DNA from: Beijerinckia indica subsp. indica ATCC 9039
Lineage (GTDB): Bacteria > Pseudomonadota > Alphaproteobacteria > Rhizobiales > Beijerinckiaceae
Direction of reading: 5' to 3'
Assembly: GCF_000019845.1 (NCBI RefSeq)
Contig: NC_010580.1
Span: 62,001-126,000, forward strand
Length of the DNA: 64,000 nucleotides
Both the position numbers and the translations under genes were made by a program. This document shows positions 43,065-52,475 of this stretch, one piece after another (the stretch's first letter is position 1; each line of letters starts with the position of its first letter). Below the pieces are notes generated by a model. The model had not been told where the DNA came from, searched no databases, and saw only the letters and a list, made by a program, of their open reading frames with translations.

Positions 43065-43895
43065 ATGGCGCGCCGCTATTCAGCTCGCCGCGAACTGGCC
43101 ATGACCATCATCGCATGGACAGTTGGGCTTGCGATCTTTTTCCCCATTCTCTGGACCGTGCTGACGAGCTTCAAGACGGAAGCCGAAGCTGTTGCTTCCC
43201 CGCCTTCCTTCCTGTTTTTTCATTGGACGACCGAAAATTATGCCGAGGTCCAGAGCCGCTCGAACTATCTGGCTCATTTCATGAACTCGGCTGTTATTTC
43301 GCTTGGCTCGACCCTGGCCGCATTGGTGATCGCCATTCCCGCCGCATGGGCCATGGCCTTCTCGCCCACCAAGCGGACCAAGGACGTGTTGATGTGGATG
43401 CTCTCCACCAAGATGATGCCGCCGGTCGGCGCACTCATTCCGGTCTATCTCATTTTTCGCGATACCGGCCTGCTCGACACACGCCCGGGCCTCGTCATCG
43501 TGCTGACATTGATCAACCTGCCGATCGTCACCTGGATGCTCTACACCTATTTCAAGGAGATTCCGGGTGAGATCCTCGAGGCGGCGCGCATGGATGGGGC
43601 CTCGCTCCTCAAGGAGATCGTCTATGTCCTGACGCCGATGGCCGTGCCGGGCATTGCCTCGACGCTTCTGCTCAACGTGATTCTGGCCTGGAACGAAGCA
43701 TTCTGGACATTGAATCTGACAACCTCGGAAGCTGCGCCGCTGACGGCTTTCATCGCTTCCTATTCGAGCCCCGAGGGCCTCTTCTACGGCAAGCTGTCGG
43801 CGGCATCCACCATGGCCATCGCACCGATCCTGATCCTTGGCTGGTTTTCGCAAAAACAACTCGTTCGGGGTCTCACCTTCGGCGCCGTCAAATAG
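43065..43895 (+). CDS. smoG: Polyol ABC transporter permease
   Basis: A 276-residue permease with six spans, starting [20 protein letters not shown]. The EAA loop is [20 protein letters not shown] near residue 175. With smoF it forms the heterodimeric channel. The TTG at 43059 is a possible upstream start, but ATG 43065 lies 2 bases after the smoF stop and suits coupling. It ends 10 bases before the ATPase gene. Confidence 0.88.
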   Translation: MARRYSARRELAMTIIAWTVGLAIFFPILWTVLTSFKTEAEAVASPPSFLFFHWTTENYAEVQSRSNYLAHFMNSAVISLGSTLAALVIAIPAAWAMAFSPTKRTKDVLMWMLSTKMMPPVGALIPVYLIFRDTGLLDTRPGLVIVLTLINLPIVTWMLYTYFKEIPGEILEAARMDGASLLKEIVYVLTPMAVPGIASTLLLNVILAWNEAFWTLNLTTSEAAPLTAFIASYSSPEGLFYGKLSAASTMAIAPILILGWFSQKQLVRGLTFGAVK

Positions 43896-43905
43896 GAAGA
43901 GCCCC

Positions 43906-44904
43906 ATGGGCAGTATCTCACTTCAGAAAGTTGCCAAACATTTCGGCCCCTTGAAGGTCATTCCCTCGATCGATCTTGAAATCAACGATGGTGAATTCGT
44001 GGTCTTCGTCGGCCCTTCGGGCTGTGGCAAATCCACGCTCCTGCGGCTCATCGCCGGGCTGGAGGATGTCAGCAGCGGCAAGATCGTCATCGATGGCAAG
44101 GATGCGACCTACGCACCCCCGTCTCAGAGGGGGCTTGCCATGGTGTTTCAATCCTACGCGCTCTATCCGCACATGAGTGTGCGTTCCAACATCGCCTTCC
44201 CGCTGAAAATGGCGGGCATGGCGAAGGAAGAGATCGACCGCAAGGTGAACGACGCGGCCCGCGTCCTCAATCTTACCGATTATCTCGACCGTAAGCCGCG
44301 CCAGCTTTCGGGAGGCCAGCGCCAGCGCGTGGCCATCGGCCGGGCCATCGTTCGCCAGCCATCGGCCTTCCTGTTTGATGAGCCGCTCTCGAATCTCGAC
44401 GCCGCTTTGCGCGTCAATATGCGCCTGGAGATCAGCGAACTGCACCAGACGCTGAAGACCACGATGATCTATGTCACGCATGATCAGGTGGAAGCCATGA
44501 CGATGGCGGACAAGATCGTGGTGCTCAATCGCGGTCATATCGAACAGGTCGGATCGCCTTTGGAGCTTTACCGTAAGCCGGCCAATCTGTTCGTCGCGAG
44601 CTTTATCGGATCGCCGAAGATGAATTTGATCGGCGGTGCCTATGCGAGATCCAAACATGCGGCAACGGTGGGAATAAGGCCCGAGCATATCAAATTGTCG
44701 CGCCAGGGCGGTGTATGGAGCGGCACCGTCAGCGTGGTGGAACATCTCGGCTCGGATACGTTCTTTCACATCGATGTCGATGGCATCGGTCCCGTCACGG
44801 CGCGAACGGATGGTGACTTCGACGCCCACCACGACGACCGGCTCTTCCTCATTCCGGATGAGACCAAGCTTTACCGCTTCAATGAAGAGGGCGTCGCTCT
44901 ATAG
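43906..44904 (+). CDS. smoK: Polyol ABC transporter ATP-binding protein
   Basis: A 332-residue MalK/UgpC-type ATPase. Walker A is GPSGCGKST near residue 38, the Q-loop is [14 protein letters not shown], the signature [16 protein letters not shown], Walker [14 protein letters not shown], and the switch histidine [12 protein letters not shown]. The C-terminal regulatory domain (from about residue 240, [11 protein letters not shown]) is present. It powers import through SmoFG. The ATG at 43906 follows GGAAGAG at good spacing. Confidence 0.93.
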   Translation: MGSISLQKVAKHFGPLKVIPSIDLEINDGEFVVFVGPSGCGKSTLLRLIAGLEDVSSGKIVIDGKDATYAPPSQRGLAMVFQSYALYPHMSVRSNIAFPLKMAGMAKEEIDRKVNDAARVLNLTDYLDRKPRQLSGGQRQRVAIGRAIVRQPSAFLFDEPLSNLDAALRVNMRLEISELHQTLKTTMIYVTHDQVEAMTMADKIVVLNRGHIEQVGSPLELYRKPANLFVASFIGSPKMNLIGGAYARSKHAATVGIRPEHIKLSRQGGVWSGTVSVVEHLGSDTFFHIDVDGIGPVTARTDGDFDAHHDDRLFLIPDETKLYRFNEEGVAL

Positions 44905-44998
44905 GAGTCATTCGCCCGAATGAAAGACAAAATTCTCCAGATGAACCGGCGGCTCTCCATCGCGCCGTTCCGGTTCCCAACTATGTGAGGACCGAGAT

Positions 44999-46978
44999 AT
45001 GACAGGCAAGCTCTCGCTCGCGGCATTGAACGAGATCGCGGCACCGACGGCGGTTCCCACCTATGCGCGCGAAAGCCTCTCCGCCGGCATTGTGCATTTC
45101 GGCGTCGGCAATTTTCACCGTGCGCATCAGGCGGTCTATCTTGACGAATTGTTCAATGCCGGTCAAGATCTTGACTGGGCCATCATCGGCGCGGGCGTCA
45201 TGCCTTCCGATGCGCTGATCCGTGAAAAGCTGCTCGCGCAGGATTGCCTGACGACGATTGTCGAGCAGGACAATAACCGGACCGCCGCCCGCGTCACGGG
45301 GGCGATGATCGATATTTTGCCGACCGGCGATGCGGCGGCGATCATCGAGAGGCTGGCCGAGCCGGCGATCCGCATCGTCTCCATGACCATTACCGAAGGC
45401 GGCTATTACCTCGACGCGAATGGCGCTTTCAACCCGAAGCATCCGGCGATCGTCGAGGATGGCCGTCATCCCGAGGCGCCGCGAACGGTGTTCGGGCTGA
45501 TCGTCGCCGGCCTCAAGGCCCGCAGGGAGAAAGGCATCGAGCCCTTCACGGTTCTGTCTTGCGACAACATTCCGCATAACGGCAAAGTCACCTATAACGC
45601 GGTCACGGGACTCGCGCGGCTCGCCGATCCTGATTTCGCCAACTGGATCGCCGCGAATGTCTCTTTTCCCAATTCCATGGTCGACCGCATCACGCCGGCG
45701 ACAGGCCAGCGTGAGATTGATATTGCCCGTGAAGATTTTGGCATTGAGGACAATTGGCCGGTCTTCTGCGAAGAATTTCGGCAATGGGTGATCGAGGATA
45801 AATTTCCTGCGGGGCGTCCGGCTTTGGAGAAAGTGGGCGTCCAATTCGTCCTCGATGTTTCGCCCTACGAACTCATGAAGATCCGTATTCTCAACGGCGG
45901 CCATGCGGCTATCGCTTATCCCGCGGCCCTGCTTGACATTCATTTCGTTCACGAAGCGATGGAAGAGCCGCTCATCCGCTCCTTTCTCGCCAAGCTCGAA
46001 CGCGAGGAAATCATTCCGGTCGTTCCACCCGTGCCGGATACCGATATCGACGCCTATTTCCAGTTGATCGAGCGGCGTTTCTCCAATTCGAAGATCGGTG
46101 ACACGATCCCCCGTCTGGCGCAGGATGGTTCCAATCGGCAGCCGAAATTCATTTTGCCGACGACGAAAGACCGGCTGGCGCGTGGCGACGACGTCATCGG
46201 CCTTTCGCTGGTCTCCGCACTCTGGTGTCGTTATTTCGCGGGAACATCGGATAGCGGCAAAGACATTGTCTTCAACGATGCGAGCGCCGAGCGGCTGCAT
46301 GCGGCTGCGCTCGAAGCGAAAACAGACCCATCGGCCTTTCTCGCCCTCGAAGATATTTTCGGCACCATCGGCCATTCGGAACTGTTTGCCCGACGTTTCT
46401 CTCACGCCCTCAAGACATTGTGGGAGAAGGGAACGCGCGAGACGCTGACGCTTTATCTAGGGTTAAGACCTAATCAACCCTATTTTGATTCAATGGCTTG
46501 GTCTAGGGTGGAGGCCAAGTCGATGGATACGAATTTATTCTGGTTCAGTGACAAACAATGGGCGAAGATCGTCCCGCATTTGCCGACGAACCAGCCAGGG
46601 CCTCAGCGTGGGGATGATCGCCGTATCTTGAGCGGGATCATGCATGTGTTGACAGCGGGCTGCCGCTGGAAAGATTGTCCGAAGGAGTATGGTCCCTTCA
46701 AGACGGTTTACAATCGCTTTGTCCGCTGGAGCGAACGCGGCATTTGGCAGAAGATTTTCGCGCATGCGGCCGCTCCCGAGGCAGCCCCAGAACAGGCCGC
46801 GTTGGACAGCACGCATGTGAAACTCCACCGCTGTGCGGCCGGTGGACAAGGGGGGCTGAAGCGCAGGCGATCGGCCTCACGAAGGGCGGCCGTAACAGCA
46901 AAATCCACGCGATCGTCGACCAGTTCTGCCGTCCCTGGGCGTTCATCCTCACGCCAGGTAATACCGCCGACTGTGTAA
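44999..46978 (+). CDS. mtlK: Mannitol 2-dehydrogenase, C-terminus fused in frame to IS5 OrfA
   Basis: Residues 1-487 (to 46459) are a long-chain polyol dehydrogenase: GIVHFGVGNFHRAHQAVYLD is the NAD-binding start, FTVLSCDNIPHNGKVTYNAV the core, and MKIRILNGGHAAIAYPAALL contains the catalytic lysine and neighbouring helix of the family (K-x-x-x-x-N-x-x-H). It would oxidise D-mannitol or D-arabitol to the ketose. At 46460 an IS5 element begins and the frame stays open through it, adding LRPNQPYFDSMAW and the whole of OrfA to residue 659. Little of the native enzyme seems lost, so activity depends on tolerance of the foreign tail. An AGGA ribosome site precedes the ATG. Confidence 0.85.
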   Translation: MTGKLSLAALNEIAAPTAVPTYARESLSAGIVHFGVGNFHRAHQAVYLDELFNAGQDLDWAIIGAGVMPSDALIREKLLAQDCLTTIVEQDNNRTAARVTGAMIDILPTGDAAAIIERLAEPAIRIVSMTITEGGYYLDANGAFNPKHPAIVEDGRHPEAPRTVFGLIVAGLKARREKGIEPFTVLSCDNIPHNGKVTYNAVTGLARLADPDFANWIAANVSFPNSMVDRITPATGQREIDIAREDFGIEDNWPVFCEEFRQWVIEDKFPAGRPALEKVGVQFVLDVSPYELMKIRILNGGHAAIAYPAALLDIHFVHEAMEEPLIRSFLAKLEREEIIPVVPPVPDTDIDAYFQLIERRFSNSKIGDTIPRLAQDGSNRQPKFILPTTKDRLARGDDVIGLSLVSALWCRYFAGTSDSGKDIVFNDASAERLHAAALEAKTDPSAFLALEDIFGTIGHSELFARRFSHALKTLWEKGTRETLTLYLGLRPNQPYFDSMAWSRVEAKSMDTNLFWFSDKQWAKIVPHLPTNQPGPQRGDDRRILSGIMHVLTAGCRWKDCPKEYGPFKTVYNRFVRWSERGIWQKIFAHAAAPEAAPEQAALDSTHVKLHRCAAGGQGGLKRRRSASRRAAVTAKSTRSSTSSAVPGRSSSRQVIPPTV

Positions 46979-47299
46979 TGGCCGAGGCCTGCGTCAGCCT
47001 CGTTCCGGGTATCAAGGAACTTTTGGCTGATAAAGGTTACGATACAGATGCCATACGAACCTTTCTCAAAGAGCACGGCATCAAGGCCACAATCCCCAGC
47101 AAGTCAAACCGCAAGAAGAAAATCCGCCACGACAAACAGGCTTACAAAGGACGCAATGTCGTTGAGCGCTGTTTCTGCCGTCTGAAGGACTTCAGGCGGA
47201 TTGCCACACGGTATGACAAACTCGCACAGAACTTCTTTTCTGCACTCTGCCTCGTCGCTACCGTAGCTTATTGGATCTGATTTATTTGAGTCCTGACCC
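46460..47299 (+). mobile_element. IS5 family element, copy 2 (right arm of a composite)
   Basis: 840 bases starting GGGTTAAGAC and ending GTCCTGACCC, flanked by CTA on the left (46457-46459) and TAG on the right (47300-47302). Nearly identical to 34675-35509 and inverted relative to it. It separates the end of mtlK from a TetR-like fragment. Confidence 0.87.
46523..47280 (+). CDS. IS5 family transposase, two frames joined by -1 shift
   Basis: OrfA MDTNLFWFSDKQWAKIVPHL runs to the G6 run at 46850-46855. A -1 shift there joins it to AEAQAIGLTKGGRNSKIHAI and the rest of the DDE domain ending CLVATVAYWI. Differences from copy 1 are few (for example FAHAAAPEAAP against FEHAAAPEEAP). Because mtlK reads into this frame without a stop, transposase could also be made as a fusion from the smo-mtlK transcript. 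Confidence 0.88.
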
Positions 47300-47301
47300 T
47301 A

Positions 47302-47610
47302 GAAAACCGCCTAATCGAAGAAGTTGAAGCTCAGATCTATCCGCAGGAACATGAAATCCTCGATATGCTCAAAAGCCATCGTGTGGAAGAAGCACGGCCA
47401 CTTCTGGCCGTCTGGCTGGCCGAGCAGCGTGACCGCGGGACAATCGTTCTGGACGATGTTCATAGCGGCGCCCGTATGCTGATTGACATGATCTTTAGCG
47501 CGATAACTCCTAAACCGGACGACGAATGGCCTGATCGTGATGCCCGGCAGGCGCATATTCACCGGTGCATCGGCATCTTTCTCAATGGTGTGCTTCAGCG
47601 GGCACATTGA
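47302..47610 (+). pseudogene. TetR-like regulator, C-terminal fragment
   Basis: About 100 codons after the IS edge read ENRLIEEVEAQIYPQEHEIL, then RMLIDMIFSAITPKP and HRCIGIFLNGVL, which resembles the ligand-binding C-terminal domain of TetR regulators. The helix-turn-helix part is missing, lost at the IS boundary. ATG 47365 could start a short protein without DNA-binding ability. Confidence 0.5.
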
Positions 47611-47837
47611 GTATCAGGACCGTATATCTGAAGGTCAAACCCAAAAGCAGCTCTCACCTTTAGAAGCAATCTGTATTTTCGGACCTGTCGCAAACTGTAC
47701 ATGTATCCGTAAAGATACCTCAGATTATTTGAGATGCCTTTGTCCGAGCCCGTCTTACCTCATCCCTCATCGGCCCCAACACAAGAGTCCTCAAAGGCGC
47801 TCTCATCCGGGTCCCAATGCTGTCAGGAATGATCATT

Positions 47838-48467
47838 ATGAAGTCAGTCTTTGAGAGGCAAAATCGGTATTGCCCCCATCCCCTCTTGCAAAGCGGGCCA
47901 CCTAATGCCTTAAAAACGGGTCCATCAGTGCAGCTACGGCGTCGAGACGTTCTGCTGGCCAGCGTAGGATCTCTAGTCGCCTACGGCATTGCCGGAGCCG
48001 CTCCATCGATCGAGACGGCGACCAGTCCAGACGTTGCTAGATTTATGGATATCTCACATTCCTTGACAGACCGCTCTAAGCTTGATCCGCGGATCGGAGC
48101 CGCGCTTTATGCGGGAATCGTCAACTCGGCGCCTGAGCGGAAGGCCCAGCTTACCAAGCTTCACGCCCTCATGAACACTGGGCGCCTGACCACCTCGGCT
48201 GACCTTGCCAAAACCGCCGAAAAGGTTGATCCGGCCCTGAAGGACGTGATCCATGACATCATGACCGGCTGGTACCGGGGTGTCGCAGATGGTAAGGTCG
48301 TGGTTTACCGATCCGCCCTGATGTTCGACATCACGAAGGACGCCATCTACCCCAAAACCTATGCCGCTGGCGGTCCATTCTACTGGACAACCCAGCCGCC
48401 CGAAGTCGCTCAGCCGTCCGGGCAGCCTGTGCTTTCGCCGTCCTCGTTCGTCGTGGAACCCACCTGA
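47838..48467 (+). CDS. FAD-dependent polyol/gluconate dehydrogenase, small subunit
   Basis: A 209-residue subunit with a twin-arginine signal (RRRDVLLASVGSLVAYGIAG) near residue 35. The mature part (DVARFMDISHSLTDRSKLDP, LTKLHALMNTGRLTTSADLA, IMTGWYRGVADGKVVVY) matches small subunits of membrane-bound sorbitol, gluconate and 2-ketogluconate dehydrogenases of acetic acid bacteria. It escorts the flavin subunit through the Tat system. Gene order small-large-cytochrome matches sldSLC or gndSLC. ATG 47838 was preferred over 47817 and 47829 because it shortens the pre-Tat region. Confidence 0.8.
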   Translation: MKSVFERQNRYCPHPLLQSGPPNALKTGPSVQLRRRDVLLASVGSLVAYGIAGAAPSIETATSPDVARFMDISHSLTDRSKLDPRIGAALYAGIVNSAPERKAQLTKLHALMNTGRLTTSADLAKTAEKVDPALKDVIHDIMTGWYRGVADGKVVVYRSALMFDITKDAIYPKTYAAGGPFYWTTQPPEVAQPSGQPVLSPSSFVVEPT

Positions 48468-48489
48468 AAAATCCGGGACACTCTCATTC

Positions 48490-50127
48490 ATGTCTTCCGA
48501 TCAGAATGTTTCTGCCGATGTCGTGATCGTCGGCTCCGGTGTCGCGGGCAGCTCCATTGCTAATGAATTGGCGCGGGCCGGAATTTCCGTCATCGTTCTT
48601 GAAGCTGGCCCCCGCGTGGACCGTCAGCATTTCGTTGAGAACTTTCGTAACCTTGAGAACAAGCCGTCCTATCAGGGGCCGTTCCCGTCCACACCCTGGG
48701 CTCCGCATCCGCCGAACCAGATGACGCCCAACCAATACCTGCATACGACGGGTCCAAATGCCGAGGCCTATCAGCAGGTCTATCTTCGAATGATCGGCGG
48801 TACGACGTGGCACTGGGCCGGATGTGCCTGGCGCTTTCTCCCCTCCGATTTCGAACTCAAGACCCGTTACGGGCAGGGGCGCGACTGGGCGCTGAAATAC
48901 GATGACCTCGAGCCGTTCTATTACCAGGCTGAGGTTATGATGGGTGTCTGCGGACCGGACCCTAAGATTGAGGATCTTGGCTCTCCGCGTAAGCAGCCCT
49001 ACCCCATGTCGGCGCTGCCCATTTCCTACGCCGCGCAGCAGTTCCGCAAGCTCATCAGCAAGCAGACGCCATGGCGCATCGTGCATGAGCCACAGGCCCG
49101 CAATACGCAGCCCTATGACGGGCGTCCCACCTGCGAAGGCCATAACAACTGCATGCCGATCTGCCCGATCGGAGCCATGTATAACGGCAGCTATTCCGTC
49201 TATCACGCAGAGGCCGCCGGGGCGACGTTCATCCCCAATGCTGTCGCCTACAGGATCGAGCGTGATGCCGCCAACAGGAAAGTGACGGCGGTTCACTATT
49301 ACGATCCGGATAAAGGGTCGCACCGCGTCGCGGGAAAGTATTTCGTCATTGCCGCGCACTGCATCGAGACGGCGAAGCTGCTTCTCGTCTCGGCGGATGA
49401 CAAGAGCCCAGACGGTGTTGCGAATAGCTCGAGCCATGTCGGCCGGAACATGATGGACCATACCGGGGTGCAAGTCACGTTCATCAGTGGCGATAAAGCG
49501 CTCTGGCCCGGTCGTGGCCCGCTTTTGACGAACGTGATCGACACCTTTCGCGACGGCGATTGGCGTGGGGAGCACGGCGCCTATCTGGTGCATATGGTGG
49601 ACGATAACCAAGTGGACCTCGCGACGCAGCTCGCGATCTCCAAGGGGTATGTCGGACACGATCTGGAAGAACAGATCCGCTATCTGGCCTCCCATACCGT
49701 TCGTCTGTTCAGCCATAACGAGGCCTTGCCGGATCCCGACAACCGCCTGACCCTCAGCAAGACGCACAAGGACGCGCTCGGTATCCCGCATCCGGAAGTC
49801 TATTATAAGCTGCCAGACTATACGGTGCGAAGCTGCGAGCATACGCGTGGTGTGTTCAGGCAACTCATCGGTCTTATGCACGGAACCGATGAGCAATGGA
49901 CGCCGGGATATTTCCCGCAGGACCATCCCTCTGGAAGTACCATCATGGGCGCGGACCCCAGGGATTCCGTGGTGGATGGCCATTGCCGGACGCACGACCA
50001 TGAGAATCTGTTCATCGCAAGCTCGTCTGTCTTCTCAACGGTCGGGACGGGCAACATCACCCTGACAGTAGCCGCCCTCGCGCTTCGTGTTGCTGATATG
50101 CTGAAAAGAGAACTACGCCATGCCTGA
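48490..50127 (+). CDS. FAD-dependent polyol/gluconate dehydrogenase, large (GMC) subunit
   Basis: A 545-residue GMC flavoprotein. The FAD motif is DVVIVGSGVAGSSIANELAR (residues 9-28), followed by IGGTTWHWAGCAWRF. The cysteine cluster CEGHNNCMPIC (near residue 215) resembles the three-cysteine iron-sulphur site of fructose and sorbitol dehydrogenases. The C-terminal GSTIMGADPRDSVVDGHCRT and GTGNITLTVAALALRVAD hold the active-site His/Asn region. It oxidises a sugar or polyol in the periplasm; sorbitol, gluconate or a keto-gluconate are candidates. It begins 22 bases after the small subunit. Confidence 0.88.
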   Translation: MSSDQNVSADVVIVGSGVAGSSIANELARAGISVIVLEAGPRVDRQHFVENFRNLENKPSYQGPFPSTPWAPHPPNQMTPNQYLHTTGPNAEAYQQVYLRMIGGTTWHWAGCAWRFLPSDFELKTRYGQGRDWALKYDDLEPFYYQAEVMMGVCGPDPKIEDLGSPRKQPYPMSALPISYAAQQFRKLISKQTPWRIVHEPQARNTQPYDGRPTCEGHNNCMPICPIGAMYNGSYSVYHAEAAGATFIPNAVAYRIERDAANRKVTAVHYYDPDKGSHRVAGKYFVIAAHCIETAKLLLVSADDKSPDGVANSSSHVGRNMMDHTGVQVTFISGDKALWPGRGPLLTNVIDTFRDGDWRGEHGAYLVHMVDDNQVDLATQLAISKGYVGHDLEEQIRYLASHTVRLFSHNEALPDPDNRLTLSKTHKDALGIPHPEVYYKLPDYTVRSCEHTRGVFRQLIGLMHGTDEQWTPGYFPQDHPSGSTIMGADPRDSVVDGHCRTHDHENLFIASSSVFSTVGTGNITLTVAALALRVADMLKRELRHA

Positions 50128-51487
50128 TATCAAAAGTGCTGCTTTCTGGTCTTTTCTCATCAGCGGGGCATTTCTGGGCGGGACTGGCGCGCATACGGCA
50201 CGTGCGGCGGACAACGATCAGGACCTCATGTCCCGGGGCGCCTATCTGGCGACCGCAGCCGACTGCGTCGCCTGTCATACCCGTCCCAGTGGCCAGCCGT
50301 TTGCTGGCGGCCTGAAGGTTTCAACGCCCCAAGGGGACGTGGTTTCCACGAATATTACGCCGGACCGCGAACATGGCATCGGAGACTATACGGAAGCCGA
50401 TTTTGAAAAGGCTCTCCGTCGCGGTATCCGCAAGGACGGAACCTATCTCTATCCTGTCATGCCCTACGTGTCCTATGCAGGACTTACGGATCAGGATGTG
50501 AGGGCGCTATATATTTGGTTCATGCATGGTGTGCATCCGGTCGCGGAAAAGCCGCTTGAGACGCAGCTGCGCTTCCCCGCCAACATCCGCATGGCCATGG
50601 GGGTGTGGAACCTGCTAGCAGGAAGAGAGAAGCAGGAAACAGGAGACTCTTTCCAATATGATAAGCTGCGTCGCGGGCGTTACCTAGCGACGGCGCTCGA
50701 ACATTGCGGGACCTGCCATACGCCGCGCAATTTCATGCTCATCGAAAAACAGGACCAGTATCTTGGCGGTGGCGCCCTGGCCGGATGGTACGCACCCAAC
50801 ATCACGTCGAGTAAAAGCGGCGGGATCGGGGATTGGAGCGAGGAAGACCTGGTGTCCTATTTCAAGACCGGGCGCGCGAAAGGACGGAGCCAAGCAGCCG
50901 GTCCAATGGGAGAGGTGGTCGAACACAGCACCAGTCACCTGACGGACGAGGACCTAGATGCGCTGGCCGCGTTCATCAAGCAGGTTCCGGCCCGTCATAA
51001 TGAGGGGGTTCATCAGGCACGTGACAGCTTCGGTAAGCCGGTCGATACCCCGGACCTGCGTACGGGCGAACTGACACGGATTGACGACCTGAGCGAAAGG
51101 AGCGGAGCCGAAATTTATGACGGCAACTGCGCAGCCTGCCATGGACAGAACGGAGCCGGGACGGCAGACAACTATGTTCCGTCGCTCTATGCCAATTCTG
51201 TCGTCGGGTCGGAGCGTCCTGACAATCTCATCATGACAATTATCTATGGCGTGGATCGCACGACCCCATCCGGCCATGCCAGCATGCCGGGATTTGGTCG
51301 CAATTCCGATGTACAATGTTTGAGCAATGAGGAAATTGCGCGTTTGGTGAATTATGTGACCGCTACGTTCGGGAACCACGACCATCATGTGACGGCCGAG
51401 CAGGTCGCTGCCACCAGAACGGATCACCTTGAAAAGATGGTCTCTCATGTCTCAGTCAAAACCACGGCCGGGAGCGATCAGCGGTGA
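50120..51487 (+). CDS. Tri-haem cytochrome c subunit of membrane dehydrogenase
   Basis: A 455-residue exported cytochrome with signal peptide (FWSFLISGAFLGGTGAHTARA-A) and three haem c sites: CVACH (49-53), CGTCH (196-200) and CAACH (337-341). It passes electrons from the flavin subunit to ubiquinone. It overlaps the large-subunit gene by 8 bases. Related proteins usually end with a hydrophobic membrane anchor; here the C-terminus (VSVKTTAGSDQR) is hydrophilic, so membrane attachment may differ or the end may have been altered close to the IS6 insertion. Confidence 0.88.
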   Translation: MPDIKSAAFWSFLISGAFLGGTGAHTARAADNDQDLMSRGAYLATAADCVACHTRPSGQPFAGGLKVSTPQGDVVSTNITPDREHGIGDYTEADFEKALRRGIRKDGTYLYPVMPYVSYAGLTDQDVRALYIWFMHGVHPVAEKPLETQLRFPANIRMAMGVWNLLAGREKQETGDSFQYDKLRRGRYLATALEHCGTCHTPRNFMLIEKQDQYLGGGALAGWYAPNITSSKSGGIGDWSEEDLVSYFKTGRAKGRSQAAGPMGEVVEHSTSHLTDEDLDALAAFIKQVPARHNEGVHQARDSFGKPVDTPDLRTGELTRIDDLSERSGAEIYDGNCAACHGQNGAGTADNYVPSLYANSVVGSERPDNLIMTIIYGVDRTTPSGHASMPGFGRNSDVQCLSNEEIARLVNYVTATFGNHDHHVTAEQVAATRTDHLEKMVSHVSVKTTAGSDQR

Positions 51488-51526
51488 TGGAGAGCATGTA
51501 AAACCATGGGGGACATTAGGCTGCGA

Positions 51527-52414
51527 GGGGCTGTCGCAAAATTTTTGATAAGGCGCGCGAAGGGCATACGGTACGTTGTTTTCAGGCTTTGTTAAGCTGT
51601 TGAAGACCCAAACAGCGTGCAAGCAGGTTATTTTGCTCACGAACGGTCCAATCGCAGGCAAAGCCAAATCCTTTGCGTAGCCACAGCATGGCCTCGAATC
51701 CCTTGATCGTCTGCCGCGCCGTGGCGAAGGATTGGAAACAACCCACCTTCGGCATGTTCTGCTTCACCCGGAAATGATCACTTTCGATCCCTTGCTGGAG
51801 ATGTTTGGCCACTCGATGAACCGGATTTGGCCGGAGCAAGCCTTCCTCTTCGGTGGCCTTGATCGCTGGCGGGAAGGTCTTGGCGCCATCGGTGCCGATC
51901 CTGTCCGGAGCCAATAAGGGCTCATCTTTCAGCATCTTGCGGAAGAACCGCTTGGCCGAGGCCAAATCACGCTTGGCGGTCAAAAGGAAATCGACCGGGT
52001 TTCCATGCTTGCCGATCGCCCGGTACAAATAACGCCACTGGCCCTTGATTTTGATGTAGGTTTCATCGATGCGGATCGAGCCGCAGTGCGGCTTGCGGAA
52101 GAACCGTAATCTCTTCTCGATCTGGGGCGCATAGGCCAGTGTCCAACGGTTCAGAGTGCTATGGTCGACCTCGAAACCGCGTTCGAGAAACATTTCTTCG
52201 ATATTCCGGTAACTGAGTGGATAGCGCAGATACCAGGAGACCGCCTGAAGGATCAGCCAAGCCTCGAAATGACGGCCCTTGAAATCGTCCTTGGACTGGC
52301 GCTTGAATTTCTCGACAAGGGTATTGAGGATCTCGGCAATCTCCACAAATGGGAGCCGCAAGTTCCTCCTTTTTCCTCAAGGGTTTCTTAAGCCCAAAAA
52401 ATTGGCGACACCCC
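51527..52414 (-). mobile_element. IS6 family insertion sequence
   Basis: 888 bases bounded by imperfect inverted repeats: GGGGCTGTCGCAAAATTTTT on the left, and GGGGTGTCGCCAATTTTTT as the reverse complement of the right. The transposase is intact. A decayed relative is found at 61416-62173; two IS6 copies on one molecule can recombine and delete or cointegrate the DNA between them. Confidence 0.82.
51582..52361 (-). CDS. IS6 family transposase
   Basis: A 259-residue DDE enzyme. A zinc-finger-less helix-turn-helix region (LSYRNIEEMFLERGFEVDHS) is followed by IRIDETYIKIKGQWRYLYRA (first Asp), DRIGTDGAKTFPPAI (second Asp) and KHLQQGIESDHFRVK (Glu). IS6 enzymes replicate the element into cointegrates. 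No frameshift was seen, so the element may be active. Confidence 0.93.
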   Translation of the reverse strand: MRLPFVEIAEILNTLVEKFKRQSKDDFKGRHFEAWLILQAVSWYLRYPLSYRNIEEMFLERGFEVDHSTLNRWTLAYAPQIEKRLRFFRKPHCGSIRIDETYIKIKGQWRYLYRAIGKHGNPVDFLLTAKRDLASAKRFFRKMLKDEPLLAPDRIGTDGAKTFPPAIKATEEEGLLRPNPVHRVAKHLQQGIESDHFRVKQNMPKVGCFQSFATARQTIKGFEAMLWLRKGFGFACDWTVREQNNLLARCLGLQQLNKA

Positions 52415-52475
52415 GTAGTTCATTGGCAGCCGCTTTGTGCGGCTGCCGGCTCTCTTGTTTGCGTTCCTTGGCCAC
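52415..52475 (-). pseudogene. 5' end of a gene cut off by IS6
   Basis: A GTG at 52475 follows GGGAGGAG at about 4 bases, a very good ribosome site, and opens AKERKQESRQPHKAAANEL before the IS6 end at 52414. The remainder of the gene is not on the other side of the IS in the window. Identity unknown. Confidence 0.35.

Larger units (their letters stand above)
34675..47299. mobile_element. Possible composite transposon framed by inverted IS5 copies
   Basis: Two near-identical IS5-type elements in opposite orientation (34675-35509 and 46460-47299) bracket DUF1403, ScpB-like, the AT-rich gene pair, ISKra4 debris and the smoEFGK-mtlK operon. Whether the whole moved as a unit is uncertain. The outer flanks do not show a recognisable shared target duplication beyond TA/CTAG, and the inner mtlK gene is interrupted at its end. 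Confidence 0.4.

Noticed and set aside
46850..46855. Treating the IS5 frame break as inactivating damage
   Set aside because: Both copies share the same G6 site and the same -1 shift, which fits programmed frameshifting.
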